From: JAVKFY01 sp040223615
GTDB lineage: Bacteria; Pseudomonadota; Alphaproteobacteria; GCA-2731375
Length of the DNA stretch: 14,118 nt
Assembly (NCBI GenBank): GCA_040223615.1
Contig: JAVKFY010000068.1
Coordinates: 1-14,118 of the forward strand
Direction of reading: 5' to 3'
The notes under the pieces: model-generated
What the model was told of the DNA's origin: nothing
The model's database searches: none
Seen by the model: only the letters and a program-made list of their open reading frames with translations
Shown: positions 7,019 through 14,118 of the stretch, piece by piece
Layout of the letters: the number at the start of each line of letters is the position of its first letter
Position numbering within the stretch: position 1 is the first letter of the stretch
Position numbers and translations under genes: made by a program

Positions 7019-7884
7019 GAACGGCTCCCCAACAGGCCTTGCGGTCGGAAGAACATGACCACGATGAACACCACGAAGGCGTAGACGTAGCCCCACTCCA
7101 GCGCGCTGTAGAGGCCGCCGACGGCGATGATCTCGCTCAGCACGAAGGCGGCGATGAAGCCGCCGAGCAAGTTACCGAGCCCGCCGAGCACGCAGATGAT
7201 GAAGGTGATCGGCCCGAAGCTCAGGCCGACGAACGGGTGCACGTCGTACTGCAGCGCCAGCAGCACCGAGGCCAGCCCGGCCAGCCCACCGCCGATAAGC
7301 GAGGTCACCAGGTAGACCTTGCGGCTGTCGACGCCCATCAGGACCATGATCTCGCGGTCCTGGCTGATCGCCCGGATCGCGGCGCCCATGTAGGTGCGGT
7401 TGAGGAACACCCAGACCGCAGCCATGCCGGCAATCGCGACGCCGAAGGACAGCAGCCGGGCGTAGCTGAAGTACATCTCCGAGAATTCCAGCACCGGCAG
7501 CCGCAGGCCGAGATTGCGATACTCGATCGACCACATCAGCGTCGCCACGCTCTGCAGGAAGAACAGCACGCCGCCGGTCGCCAGCAACTGGTTGATCGGC
7601 GGCGAGCCTAGGATCGGCGCGATCACCAAGTAGTGCACCAAGAAACCCATCACCGCGACGACGAGCAGCGCCACCGGGGCGGCCATGATGATCGGAAAGC
7701 CGAACGAGGTGGTCAGCCAGTACATCGTGTACATGCCGAACATCACCAGCTCGGCGTAACAAATCCAGACCACGTCGATGACGCCGAAGATCAGGTTCAG
7801 GCCGAGCGACAGCAACGCCAGCACGCCGCCGAACAGCAGCCCGTTGATCAGCGCCTCGACCAGAAAAATGTCGAAGATTTCCAC
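7015..7884 (-). CDS. livH: LIV-type ABC transporter permease LivH
   Basis: The 289-residue integral membrane protein starts with GTG at 7884, preceded by AGGGGACGG, and its ribosome site overlaps the end of livF 11 bases upstream. It has about eight hydrophobic segments. Family features are the start EALINGLLFGGVLALLSLGL and NLIFGVIDVV, the cytoplasmic coupling stretch AIRAISQDREIMVLMGVD near residues 168-185, the glycine-rich VLGGLGNLLGGFIAAFVL, and the end FRPQGLLG. It forms the translocation path with LivM. The stop overlaps the livM start by 4 bases, implying coupled translation and equal amounts of both permeases. The reading frame is complete. Confidence 0.92.
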   Translation of the reverse strand: MEIFDIFLVEALINGLLFGGVLALLSLGLNLIFGVIDVVWICYAELVMFGMYTMYWLTTSFGFPIIMAAPVALLVVAVMGFLVHYLVIAPILGSPPINQLLATGGVLFFLQSVATLMWSIEYRNLGLRLPVLEFSEMYFSYARLLSFGVAIAGMAAVWVFLNRTYMGAAIRAISQDREIMVLMGVDSRKVYLVTSLIGGGLAGLASVLLALQYDVHPFVGLSFGPITFIICVLGGLGNLLGGFIAAFVLSEIIAVGGLYSALEWGYVYAFVVFIVVMFFRPQGLLGSRS

Positions 7885-7895
7885 CGGCCCGTCCC

Positions 7896-8600
<705 letters not shown>

Positions 8601-8610
8601 CGCCGTATCC

Positions 8611-9378
8611 TCAGCCGGCCGAAGCGGCGGTGACGTCCGCCGCCGTGGTGTCGGAGCCGAGATAGACCTCGATCACGCGCGGGTCGCGGGCGATCTCCGA
8701 GGGCAACCCTTCGGCGATCTTCTCGCCATGGTCCAGCACCATCACCCGGTCCACCACCCGCATCAGCACGCCCATGATGTGCTCGACCCAGACGATGGTG
8801 ATGCCCATTTCCTTACGGATGTTACGCAGCATCTCGGCGGCCTGCTCCATCTCGCTGTCGTCCAGGCCGCCCAAACTCTCGTCGGCCAGCAGCAGGCGGG
8901 GTCCGGTCGCCAGCGCGCGTGCCAGTTCCAGCTTCTTCAAGCCGGCCGCGCCCAACGTGTCGACCGTCGATTTCGGATCGCTCGGCAACCCGACCATATC
9001 CAGCGCCCGCTCCGCCGCTTCGAACGCGGCCCGCCGCGAGGTCAGCCCGGCCTGGCCGTAGTAGCCGGCGACGACGACGTTCTCCAGGATGGTCAGACGG
9101 CGGATCGGCCGCGGAATCTGGAACGTGCGCGCGATGCCCTTGTGGCAGATGTGGTTCGGCAGACCGCCACCGATCTCGCGGCCCTCAAGCCGCACCGAGC
9201 CGCCGCTCGGTTTCAGCGCCCCGGAGATCAGGTTGAAGATCGTGCTCTTGCCGGAGCCATTGGGGCCGATCAGGCCGAGAATCTCGCCATTCCCGACCTC
9301 GAACGAAACCTTGTCGACCGCAGTGAAACCGCCGAAGCGCTTGGTCAGCGCTTCGACGGTCAGGATTGCATCACTCAC
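8611..9378 (-). CDS. livG: LIV-type ABC transporter ATPase LivG
   Basis: The 255-residue ATPase begins with GTG at 9378, 18 bases after the binding-protein gene. It shows Walker A GPNGSGKST (residues 38-46), the family Q-loop stretch GIARTFQIPRPIRRLTILEN (81-100), and Walker B RLLLADESLGGLDD (161-174), with the switch His in WVEH (His200). The signature is LGAAGLKKLELARAL instead of the textbook LSGGQ; many LivG proteins use an 'LPLAGRKRLELARAL' form, so this looks like a variant of that subtype and not a dead site. It acts with LivF on the cytoplasmic face. The last 15 residues (LGSDTTAADVTAASAG) are an Ala/Thr-rich tail after the usual end VYLG. Confidence 0.92.
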   Translation of the reverse strand: MSDAILTVEALTKRFGGFTAVDKVSFEVGNGEILGLIGPNGSGKSTIFNLISGALKPSGGSVRLEGREIGGGLPNHICHKGIARTFQIPRPIRRLTILENVVVAGYYGQAGLTSRRAAFEAAERALDMVGLPSDPKSTVDTLGAAGLKKLELARALATGPRLLLADESLGGLDDSEMEQAAEMLRNIRKEMGITIVWVEHIMGVLMRVVDRVMVLDHGEKIAEGLPSEIARDPRVIEVYLGSDTTAADVTAASAG

Positions 9379-9396
9379 TGGTGCGTACCGCCGGTC

Positions 9397-10707
9397 CTAC
9401 TTGGCGTAGGGCGACGACGAAGGGATCGGCAGCACCGGATCGATGGTGGCGATCGCCTTCGGCCAGGCGATCTTCACCTCGCGGTTGATGTACTGCACGA
9501 TCACCGGCGTGGCGCGGTTGTTCTGACCGGCCATCGCATCCTCCGGCGGGTTGAACTTCACGCCATAGCCCATCAGCGTGCCACCGACCGGAATGTCGGT
9601 CTCGATCGCGGCCTGGCGCAGCGCCTCGGGGCCGATGCCACCGTGATCTTTGATCGCGCGCGGCAGCACGTCGGTGAAGAACACATACGAGTTCGACGCC
9701 GCCATGCCGACGTGCGCCGAAAAGTTCTTCACGTCGGGATGTGCCTTCTTGTACTCGGCACCGACCATCTTGGTGATTTCGCCCAGGCCCGGGGCCAGAG
9801 TCTTCGGATCGAGCAGCCAGATCGACACCGGATCGATGTTGTAGATGTAGTTGGCGTCGTCGCCGACCGCCTCGTACAGCTTGTCCGGAACGCCGTAGCC
9901 GGCGCCGTGGCCAATCAGGGCTCGCCAGCGAAGGCCCTGCTCACGCGACTGGCGCAGGAACAGCGAGATATCAGGGTTGTAGCCGGTGTGCAGGATCACG
10001 TCCGGCCGGGCCCGCTTCAGCTTGGTGACCAGCGACGACAAGTCCGGCGACGTCGCGGCGTAGCCTTCCTTCAGCACGACCTCCATACCGTACTTCTTGG
10101 CGCCAGATTCGTTGCCCGCCGCCACGCCAGAGCCATAGGCGCCATCTTCGTGAATGATCGCGACCTTCAAGTTCTTCGGCTCGATGCCGAACTTCTCTTT
10201 CGCGTAGTGGTTGAGGAATTCCGGGCTCAACTCACCGAACAGGCCGCCGTGCGGCTGCGGCCGGAACACGTACTTGAGATTACGGTCTTTCAGCACCGCC
10301 GGCGAGATGCAGGTGGTGATCCACATGAACTTCTTCAGCGAGTCGACTTTGGCCGAGACCGGCACGCACTGTGCGGAAGAGTAGAAACCGAGCAACATGT
10401 CGACCTTTTCCTGCTCGATCAGGCGCACCGCCTCGTTGATCGCTACATCCGGCTTGGACTGTGCATCGGCGTAGATCGCGTTGATCTTGTAGCCTTCGAC
10501 GCCGCCATTGGAATTGATGTAGTCGATCATGATCTTGGCGCCGAGCGCCTGCAGCGATGAACCACCGGCCGCCAGCGGGCCGGTATAGTCGTAAATCACG
10601 CCGATCTTGATTTCCTTGTCCTGCGCCACGCCGACGCCGGAACCAATCATCAGCGCGGCGGCCACCATAAGCGGCAACACGGTGCGACGGGTAATTCCTA
10701 AGGTCAT
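9397..10707 (-). CDS. Periplasmic substrate-binding protein of the LIV-type ABC transporter
   Basis: I choose the ATG at 10707 because GGGAGGG lies about 8 bases upstream; an in-frame ATG at 10764 adds 19 residues before the signal peptide and is unlikely. The 436-residue precursor has a signal peptide (RRTVLPLMVAAALMIGSGVG, cleavage probably near VAQ-DKE), so it is exported to the periplasm. The mature start IKIGVIYDYTGPLAAGG is typical of the type I periplasmic binding fold (Leu/Ile/Val-binding family), as are RLIEQEKVDMLLGFYSSAQC and KVAIIHEDGAYGSG. At 436 residues it is longer than E. coli LivJ/LivK, as in the broader group that includes binding proteins for amino acids, amides, urea and aromatic acids. 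The substrate therefore cannot be named. As first gene of the operon it is usually made in excess over the membrane parts. Confidence 0.9.
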   Translation of the reverse strand: MTLGITRRTVLPLMVAAALMIGSGVGVAQDKEIKIGVIYDYTGPLAAGGSSLQALGAKIMIDYINSNGGVEGYKINAIYADAQSKPDVAINEAVRLIEQEKVDMLLGFYSSAQCVPVSAKVDSLKKFMWITTCISPAVLKDRNLKYVFRPQPHGGLFGELSPEFLNHYAKEKFGIEPKNLKVAIIHEDGAYGSGVAAGNESGAKKYGMEVVLKEGYAATSPDLSSLVTKLKRARPDVILHTGYNPDISLFLRQSREQGLRWRALIGHGAGYGVPDKLYEAVGDDANYIYNIDPVSIWLLDPKTLAPGLGEITKMVGAEYKKAHPDVKNFSAHVGMAASNSYVFFTDVLPRAIKDHGGIGPEALRQAAIETDIPVGGTLMGYGVKFNPPEDAMAGQNNRATPVIVQYINREVKIAWPKAIATIDPVLPIPSSSPYAK

Positions 10708-10896
10708 GAAAACGCCCTCCCAAGCGTTTCGATCATTCTTTCGCTGCGACCATGCTAGCGGCAATCGCCGAACATTGGCTACGTCAAATCATGGGAACTG
10801 ACATTCCCCCGATGACCCAAGGCTCCGACCATCAGTGTAGCCTGCTCTGTCACAGGAACGGCGGCGCCGGGCAGGATCCCTCGCTAGCCTTGGTTC
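10708..10896 (-). promoter_or_regulatory. Upstream regulatory region of the liv operon
   Basis: The minus-strand promoter should lie here. A TTGACG sits at 10782-10787 (reverse strand), but no convincing -10 box follows at 17 bases, so the promoter is tentative. A perfect inverted repeat GGGAA-N6-TTCCC occupies 10793-10808, just upstream of that -35 candidate, and could be an operator. The right part (from about 10845) leads into the decayed IS6 element. No regulator gene is adjacent. Confidence 0.35.
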
Positions 10897-11372
10897 ATGA
10901 AGCCAATTTCGTACGCTCGTCACCATCATCCGCCATCCGCATCCAGCACGCAGTCTGGCTGTACCTTGCGGTTTAACTTGAGCTTGCGCGATGTCGAGGA
11001 CTTGCTCGCTGAAACGCGGTCTGGAGATCAGCTACGAAACGGTGCGGCGGTGGGTCGCCAAGTTCGGCTCAGCTTACACGCGCCGCCTGCGGTCGATGCG
11101 ACCAAAGTCCGATTGCCGCTGGCACCTTGACGAGATGTTCGTCTCGATCGGCGGTCGCCTGAACAATCGAGCCGAAGTCTCGCACCAGCCGGTGCGACGA
11201 CGAGAACGATCGTGGACCGGCTTCGAGCAGCCAGGCACGACCCAACGCTTCCTCTCCGCCCACGCCGCCGAGCACGTTCGACCTTCAACGTCACCTGATC
11301 TCGCGCCAAACTCTTCGGGTGTTTCGCAAAGCGGCATTCGCGCAGAGGAACGCAGCGGTCGCCGCTGCGTGA
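10897..11372 (+). pseudogene. IS6-family transposase, decayed with internal deletion
   Basis: The ATG at 10897 gives MKPISYARH, then in shifting frames IQHAVWLYL, RFNLSLRDVEDLLAE, ISYETVRRWVAKFG and WHLDEMFVSIGGR, all standard IS6-family DDE transposase sequence. NNRAEVSHQPVRRRERSW follows directly at about 11160, so roughly 80 residues with the second catalytic Asp ('VTDKL' region) are missing; the first Asp (LDEM) and the Glu (NNRAE) remain. Frameshifts occur at about 10943, 10972, 11017 and 11276. After the last one the C-terminus continues as LQRHLISRQTLRVFRKAAFA and ends at a TGA near 11372. It cannot be active by itself. Terminal inverted repeats are not clear: GCTCTGTCACAGG at about 10845 and TTCTGCAACACAATC at about 11427 are weak candidates. 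Confidence 0.82.
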
Positions 11373-11812
11373 AGCCGCTGAGATTTGCCACTCCAGGGGA
11401 GGCAACGCAGGTCGCCGCCTCCGAGAGTTCTGCAACACAATCGGGGGGCAAGACGGACATAAGGTAGAGATCATAGGCGAGGCGAACTGATAGCGCTGTC
11501 CGCTGGTGTCGAATCCCTTCTGGTTAAGCCAACCATTCCAGTGATTCGTCGGACACGAGATGTGCTTGCCACGCTCGTCGACCTTCGACGATTGAGGCCC
11601 GCCGAGCAGATCGACATCTGACCAGCGTGGCGGGGCAGCTCTGTCTGCCCAGCCCAACAGCGCCACCTCATGACCGGTTTGCCCCCAAGAGCCGACATTG
11701 GCTCCGGCGCGAGTTCCGCCGCGTTCTGGCCAGGAACAGCCTGTCAGCGTTCGCTAACCTTCGGTCGAAGTCGAAGCTACCGGTTCCATAGCCTGGCAGC
11801 GACGATTTGCGC
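11373..11812. other. Gene-free stretch with a repeat copy and an unexplained protein-like frame
   Basis: No intact gene is supported. The right part holds repeat copy D. On the minus strand, about 11440-11666, the frame reads DLLGGPQSSKVDERGKHI, then SCPTNHWNGWLNQKGFDT and SGQRYQFAS. It looks more like a real protein than its surroundings but matches no family I recognise, has no good start, and continues without a break through the IS6 relic in antisense, so I do not call it a gene. Confidence 0.4.
11661..11757 (-). repeat. Dispersed intergenic repeat, copy D (inverted)
   Basis: On the minus strand this reads TTAGCGAACGCTGACAGGC, TGTTCCTGGCCAG, a diverged centre, then CCAATGTCGGCTCTTGGGGG and CAAACCGGTCATGA. 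It is the closest relative of copy B (3360-3455), in opposite orientation. Its translation MSALGGKPVM resembles the 'MSALGGKADI' spurious peptides often predicted from intergenic repeats in alphaproteobacteria; that comparison is from memory. Confidence 0.7.
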
Positions 11813-11813
11813 A

Positions 11814-11936
11814 TGGCGGATCGGGTCCGACGCCGTCTTGCAGCCATTGTCGCGGCCGATGTCGCCCGTTAAACGCGTCTTGTCTGGGTATAGTCGACGA
11901 AGCGAGGTTTGCGGTCCTCAACGCCCTGGGCCTGTT
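11814..11936 (+). pseudogene. N-terminal stub of a second class III cyclase
   Basis: The ATG at 11814 gives MADRVRRRLAAIVAADVA, the same opening as the cyclase relic at 220 and carrying its first metal-binding Asp. A TAA follows at once where 'GYSRL' is expected, then TRLVWV and, after a 2-base slip, VDEARFAVLNAL, matching the family's 'SRL...DE.....LNALR'. Similarity stops near 11936, before the second Asp, the Asn and the Arg of the active site. It differs in sequence from the first cyclase, so it is a paralogue and not a recent copy. It lies 56 bases past repeat copy D and no product is expected. Confidence 0.7.
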
Positions 11937-11997
11937 GTGAAGGCACTGACAACAACTTGCGGGGTCTCGGTCATGGCCCGTCACCGGACAGTTCGGC

Positions 11998-12014
11998 GGC
12001 GCCATGCAGGCGCC
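11998..12014. terminator. GC-rich hairpin GGCGCC-N5-GGCGCC
   Basis: Two GGCGCC arms (11998-12003 and 12009-12014) form a perfect 6-bp stem around ATGCA. On the minus strand it starts 41 bases after the stop of the ABC ATPase remnant, so it may be the former terminator of that gene. No T-run follows on either strand. Confidence 0.3.
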
Positions 12015-12055
12015 TTGCCCGGATCTCTTTGCCATAGTTCTCGGCATTCGACGAA

Positions 12056-12235
12056 CTAGCCGCTGGTTCGCTTGCGGAAGATGTTCTCCAAGTCGCCCTC
12101 GCGCGTGTTCACGTCGGCAATCTCAGGGCCGCCGACCTGCACTGCGGCCAGTATCTCGCGGATTGGGCTCGGGCTCGTGCGATAGCGCACCAGGACTTGG
12201 CGTGGCCCGTTCAGTTCGGCATTGAACGCGGCCAG
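12056..12235 (-). pseudogene. C-terminal remnant of an ABC-2-type transporter ATPase
   Basis: The minus-strand frame reads LAAFNAELNGPRQVLVRYRT, then IREILAAVQVGGPEIADVNT and REGDLENIFRKRTSG before a TAG at 12056-12058. This is the C-terminal regulatory segment of ABC-2/DrrA-like ATPases, which end '...EILAAVQ..G..I.D.ST.E.DLEDIFL.LT'. No Walker A, signature or Walker B lies upstream, where the frame loses similarity near 12235 and meets a stop at 12290. It is therefore the natural 3' end of a gene whose nucleotide-binding domain is gone. The expected membrane partner, normally the next gene downstream, is absent too; that side holds the cyclase stub. Confidence 0.6.
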
Positions 12236-12446
12236 CTGCAAGCTCGAAGAGGCGTGCGCCAGTGCGTATGCGCTTCTGGTGCGGCGGCGTCAGCTCGGAC
12301 CGTCCTTCACCTGTGTCGGCGACTTCCACATTTCCTACGCCAAGCGCAATTCAATGCTCGAGCAATACCTGATGCAGGCGGGCATCCGCGCGATCCAGCC
12401 GGTCATCTCCAGAGGTCTTGTCGTACTCCCGCCCCCGGCACCATGA
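12222..12446 (+). other. Short open frame of unknown origin
   Basis: A TTG-initiated frame of 74 codons ends at TGA 12444-12446. Its first part is antisense to the ABC ATPase remnant, but from about 12285 it reads RRRQLGPSFTCVGDFHISYA, then KRNSMLEQYLMQAGIRAIQP, with a more protein-like composition than its neighbours. I do not recognise a family. There is no good ribosome site, so it is more likely the 3' tail of a lost gene than a working small gene. Confidence 0.25.
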
Positions 12447-12472
12447 CAGCGGCCAATCGAACCACAAGCAAG

Positions 12473-12491
12473 CTCGATCCGCTTGATCGAG
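12473..12491 (+). terminator. Hairpin CTCGATC-N5-GATCGAG before the RTX gene
   Basis: CTCGATC (12473-12479) and GATCGAG (12485-12491) form a perfect 7-bp stem with loop CGCTT. It lies 26 bases past the stop of the short frame ending at 12446 and about 95 bases before the FG-GAP/RTX gene. It lacks a T-run; it may be a terminator remnant, an operator for the RTX gene, or chance. Confidence 0.35.
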
Positions 12492-12585
12492 AATCGCTAA
12501 TTGCCATAAGGTTGCCACCAACGACCGGTATCGAAGCCGGAATAGCGGCCGTCAGAGCCGCTGAGGGCCTGAGACGGGGTGGGCC

Positions 12586-14118
12586 ATGGCAACGACGATC
12601 AATCTTTCCAATCTGGGCGCTGCGGGCGTGCGCCTGCTCGGCGGCGCGGCGGGCGACGCAGCCGGCTTCTCGGTCGCGGGCGGCAGCGACGTCAACGGCG
12701 ATGGCATCGCCGATATCGTGATCGGCGCGGCGGGAACCAGCGGCTCCTATGCCGGCGCCGCCTACATTGTCTTTGGCACCGCGTCAGGCTTCACCAACGA
12801 CCTCGACTTGGGATCGCTCGGCACGAGCGGGACGGCGTTCACCGGCGCCGCCAACGCACGGACCGGCTTCTCGGTGGCGATGCCCGGCGACGTCAACGAC
12901 GACGGTATCAACGACATCCTCATCGGCAATGGCGGCGGTATCGGTGGTGGCGTCGGGGAGACCAACCAGGCGTATCTGATCTTCGGCGGCGGCAGCCTGC
13001 CCACGACGTTGACGTCCGGCAGCCTCGGCGCCAACGGCCTGATCCTGGAAGGACCGATCATCAGCGACGCCGGTTCAGCAGTGGCCGGCGCGGGCGACTT
13101 CGACAATGACGGGATCGTGGACTTCCTGATCGGCGCCCCACGCGGCAACAACACCTACGTGATCTACGGTTCCGGGTCGCTGGGCGACGACATCGACTTG
13201 TCGACGGCGCCGGGCTTCGCCAGCGAACCAGGCTACAGCCTGGCCGGCGGCGGCGACATCAACGGCGACGGTATCGACGACATCATCGTCGCCAGTCATG
13301 ACATCCTCAGCTCCGGAAACGGCGGCTACGGCGCGGCGGTCGTATTCGGCACCGCAACGCGGTTCGCCACCGGCACGTCGCTCGATCCGATCGGTGCCGC
13401 CGGATTCCGCCTGACCACGGCCGACGACGGTGACCAGCTCGGTACCGACGCGGCGATCCTGGGCGACGTGAACGGCGATGGCATTGACGACCTTGCGGTC
13501 TTCGCCGGCCGTATCACGACGCCAAATGGCCCGCAAAGCGGTGCCGCCGTGCTGGTCTACGGTAGCGCCGGCCTGGGCGCCGACATCGACGTCAACAATC
13601 TCGGCGCCGCCGGCGTCCTGCTCCATGATGCCTTCGTCGGCCGGGTGTCGGACGCCGGCGACTTCAATGGCGACGGCATCAACGACATCCTGATCGGCAA
13701 CGCGCTCTACAACACGGTGTACGTCGTGTTCGGCCGCGATGGCGGCTTCGGTGGCGATATCGACATCGACGAACTCGCCGATGACGAGGGCATGATGATC
13801 GTCGGCCCGAATGGCCAGACCGCGTCCGGCCTGGGCAGCGACGGTCTCGGCAACGCCATGGCGGCGATCGGCGACGTCAACAATGACGGCTTCGACGACA
13901 TCCTGCTCGGCGCGCCGACCGCCGACGCGGCCGGCGACAATGCTGGCGCCGCCTACATCATCTTCGGCTTCTCCAACGCGCCGCAGACCCTGGCCGGCGG
14001 CGGCGATGCCGACACGCTGACCGGCGGCGGCGGCAACGACACCATCAGTGGCGGCGGCGGGCACGACCTGCTGATCGCCGGCGGCGGCGACGACCAGATC
14101 ACCGGCGACGACGGCGAC
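12586..14118 (+). CDS. FG-GAP repeat (integrin-alpha-like propeller) protein with RTX repeats, C-terminus outside window
   Basis: The ATG at 12586 opens a frame of 511 codons that runs past the window end. GGGGTGGG just upstream is a weak ribosome site. Seven calcium-binding FG-GAP cores follow the pattern D-x-N-x-D-G-x-x-D at residues about 35, 102, 171, 224, 294, 359 and 430 (for example DVNGDGIADIVIGA and DFNGDGINDILIGN). They are spaced 53-71 residues apart, and repeats 1 and 7 are followed by AGAAYI(V/I)FG strands. Seven such repeats normally build one seven-bladed beta-propeller. From about residue 469 glycine-rich RTX nonapeptides begin (GGGDADTLTGGGGNDTISGG), binding calcium in the extracellular space. 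There is no N-terminal signal peptide; RTX proteins are usually exported by a type I system through a C-terminal signal, here not visible. The role may be adhesion or surface binding, but no catalytic domain is seen. No transporter genes are adjacent. Confidence 0.88.
   Translation, partial: MATTINLSNLGAAGVRLLGGAAGDAAGFSVAGGSDVNGDGIADIVIGAAGTSGSYAGAAYIVFGTASGFTNDLDLGSLGTSGTAFTGAANARTGFSVAMPGDVNDDGINDILIGNGGGIGGGVGETNQAYLIFGGGSLPTTLTSGSLGANGLILEGPIISDAGSAVAGAGDFDNDGIVDFLIGAPRGNNTYVIYGSGSLGDDIDLSTAPGFASEPGYSLAGGGDINGDGIDDIIVASHDILSSGNGGYGAAVVFGTATRFATGTSLDPIGAAGFRLTTADDGDQLGTDAAILGDVNGDGIDDLAVFAGRITTPNGPQSGAAVLVYGSAGLGADIDVNNLGAAGVLLHDAFVGRVSDAGDFNGDGINDILIGNALYNTVYVVFGRDGGFGGDIDIDELADDEGMMIVGPNGQTASGLGSDGLGNAMAAIGDVNNDGFDDILLGAPTADAAGDNAGAAYIIFGFSNAPQTLAGGGDADTLTGGGGNDTISGGGGHDLLIAGGGDDQITGDDGD

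Noticed and set aside
7039..7611. A 190-codon plus-strand open frame
   Set aside because: It is antisense to livH, with Asp/Glu/His-rich composition and no family features.
10752..10787. Full sigma-70 promoter for the liv operon using TTGACG
   Set aside because: The nearest -10-like hexamer (TAGCAT) is 24 bases away, too far, and the hexamer at 17 bases is TTGCCG, so only a tentative regulatory region is reported.
11028..11666. A 212-codon minus-strand open frame
   Set aside because: Its C-terminal half is antisense to the IS6 transposase relic. Only the upstream part looks protein-like, and that is reported as a finding.
12579..13109. A 176-codon plus-strand frame overlapping the RTX gene start
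   Set aside because: It is another frame of the same DNA, extremely Arg-rich, and has no motif, while the frame from 12586 shows clear FG-GAP repeats.
13075..14064. A 329-codon minus-strand open frame
   Set aside because: It is antisense to the FG-GAP/RTX gene; its repetitive VDVA-type composition mirrors the FG-GAP repeats and does not form a recognised protein.
13981..14118. Short tandem GGC-rich sequence as a possible microsatellite
   Set aside because: The repetition follows the codons of RTX nonapeptides (GGxGxDxLx) and is explained by the protein.

Overview
The window looks like chromosomal DNA of a high-GC alphaproteobacterium. The codon use is strongly G/C-ending, there is a complete LIV-type ABC operon, and class III cyclase/TolB-like/TPR proteins and short 'MSALGGK'-like intergenic repeats are typical of Rhizobiales and Rhodospirillales. 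This assignment rests on style and family content only. No rRNA, tRNA or CRISPR array was seen.

Layout. (1) 220-2103 (+): a broken class III adenylate/guanylate cyclase with a TolB-like and TPR periplasmic half, interrupted by four single-base indels and a TAG codon. (2) 2511-3221 (-): an intact DMSP-lyase-like cupin enzyme, flanked on both sides by copies of a dispersed repeat. (3) 3559-4440 (-) and 4599-5303 (+): a divergent pair, a GcvA-type LysR regulator and an FMN-dependent NADH-azoreductase, sharing a 158-base intergenic region with an imperfect palindrome. (4) 5369-5485: another repeat copy, then 5541-5933 (-), a 5' fragment of a DegP/DegQ serine protease carrying two stops. (5) 10707 down to 6023 (-): a compact five-gene operon, substrate-binding protein - LivG - LivF - LivH - LivM, for uptake of a branched-chain amino acid or similar small organic solute. 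(6) 10897-12446: a graveyard with a decayed IS6-family transposase, a reversed repeat copy, the N-terminal stub of a second cyclase, and the C-terminal tail of an ABC-2-type ATPase. (7) 12586 to the window end (+): the start of a secreted protein with seven FG-GAP repeats (probably a seven-bladed propeller) followed by RTX calcium-binding repeats; its end lies outside the window.

Working genes. The liv operon forms one transporter: a periplasmic binding protein, two permeases and two ATPases, with 4-base overlap or 10-18 base gaps between genes. The LysR protein probably controls the azoreductase. The DMSP-lyase-like gene stands alone. The rest is regulatory DNA, repeats or relics. The most unusual points are the compensating frameshift pairs and GC change in the cyclase relic, the four repeat copies beside intact genes and relics, the propeller-RTX protein, and the number of unrelated gene remnants. 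I found no convincing new multi-gene system.
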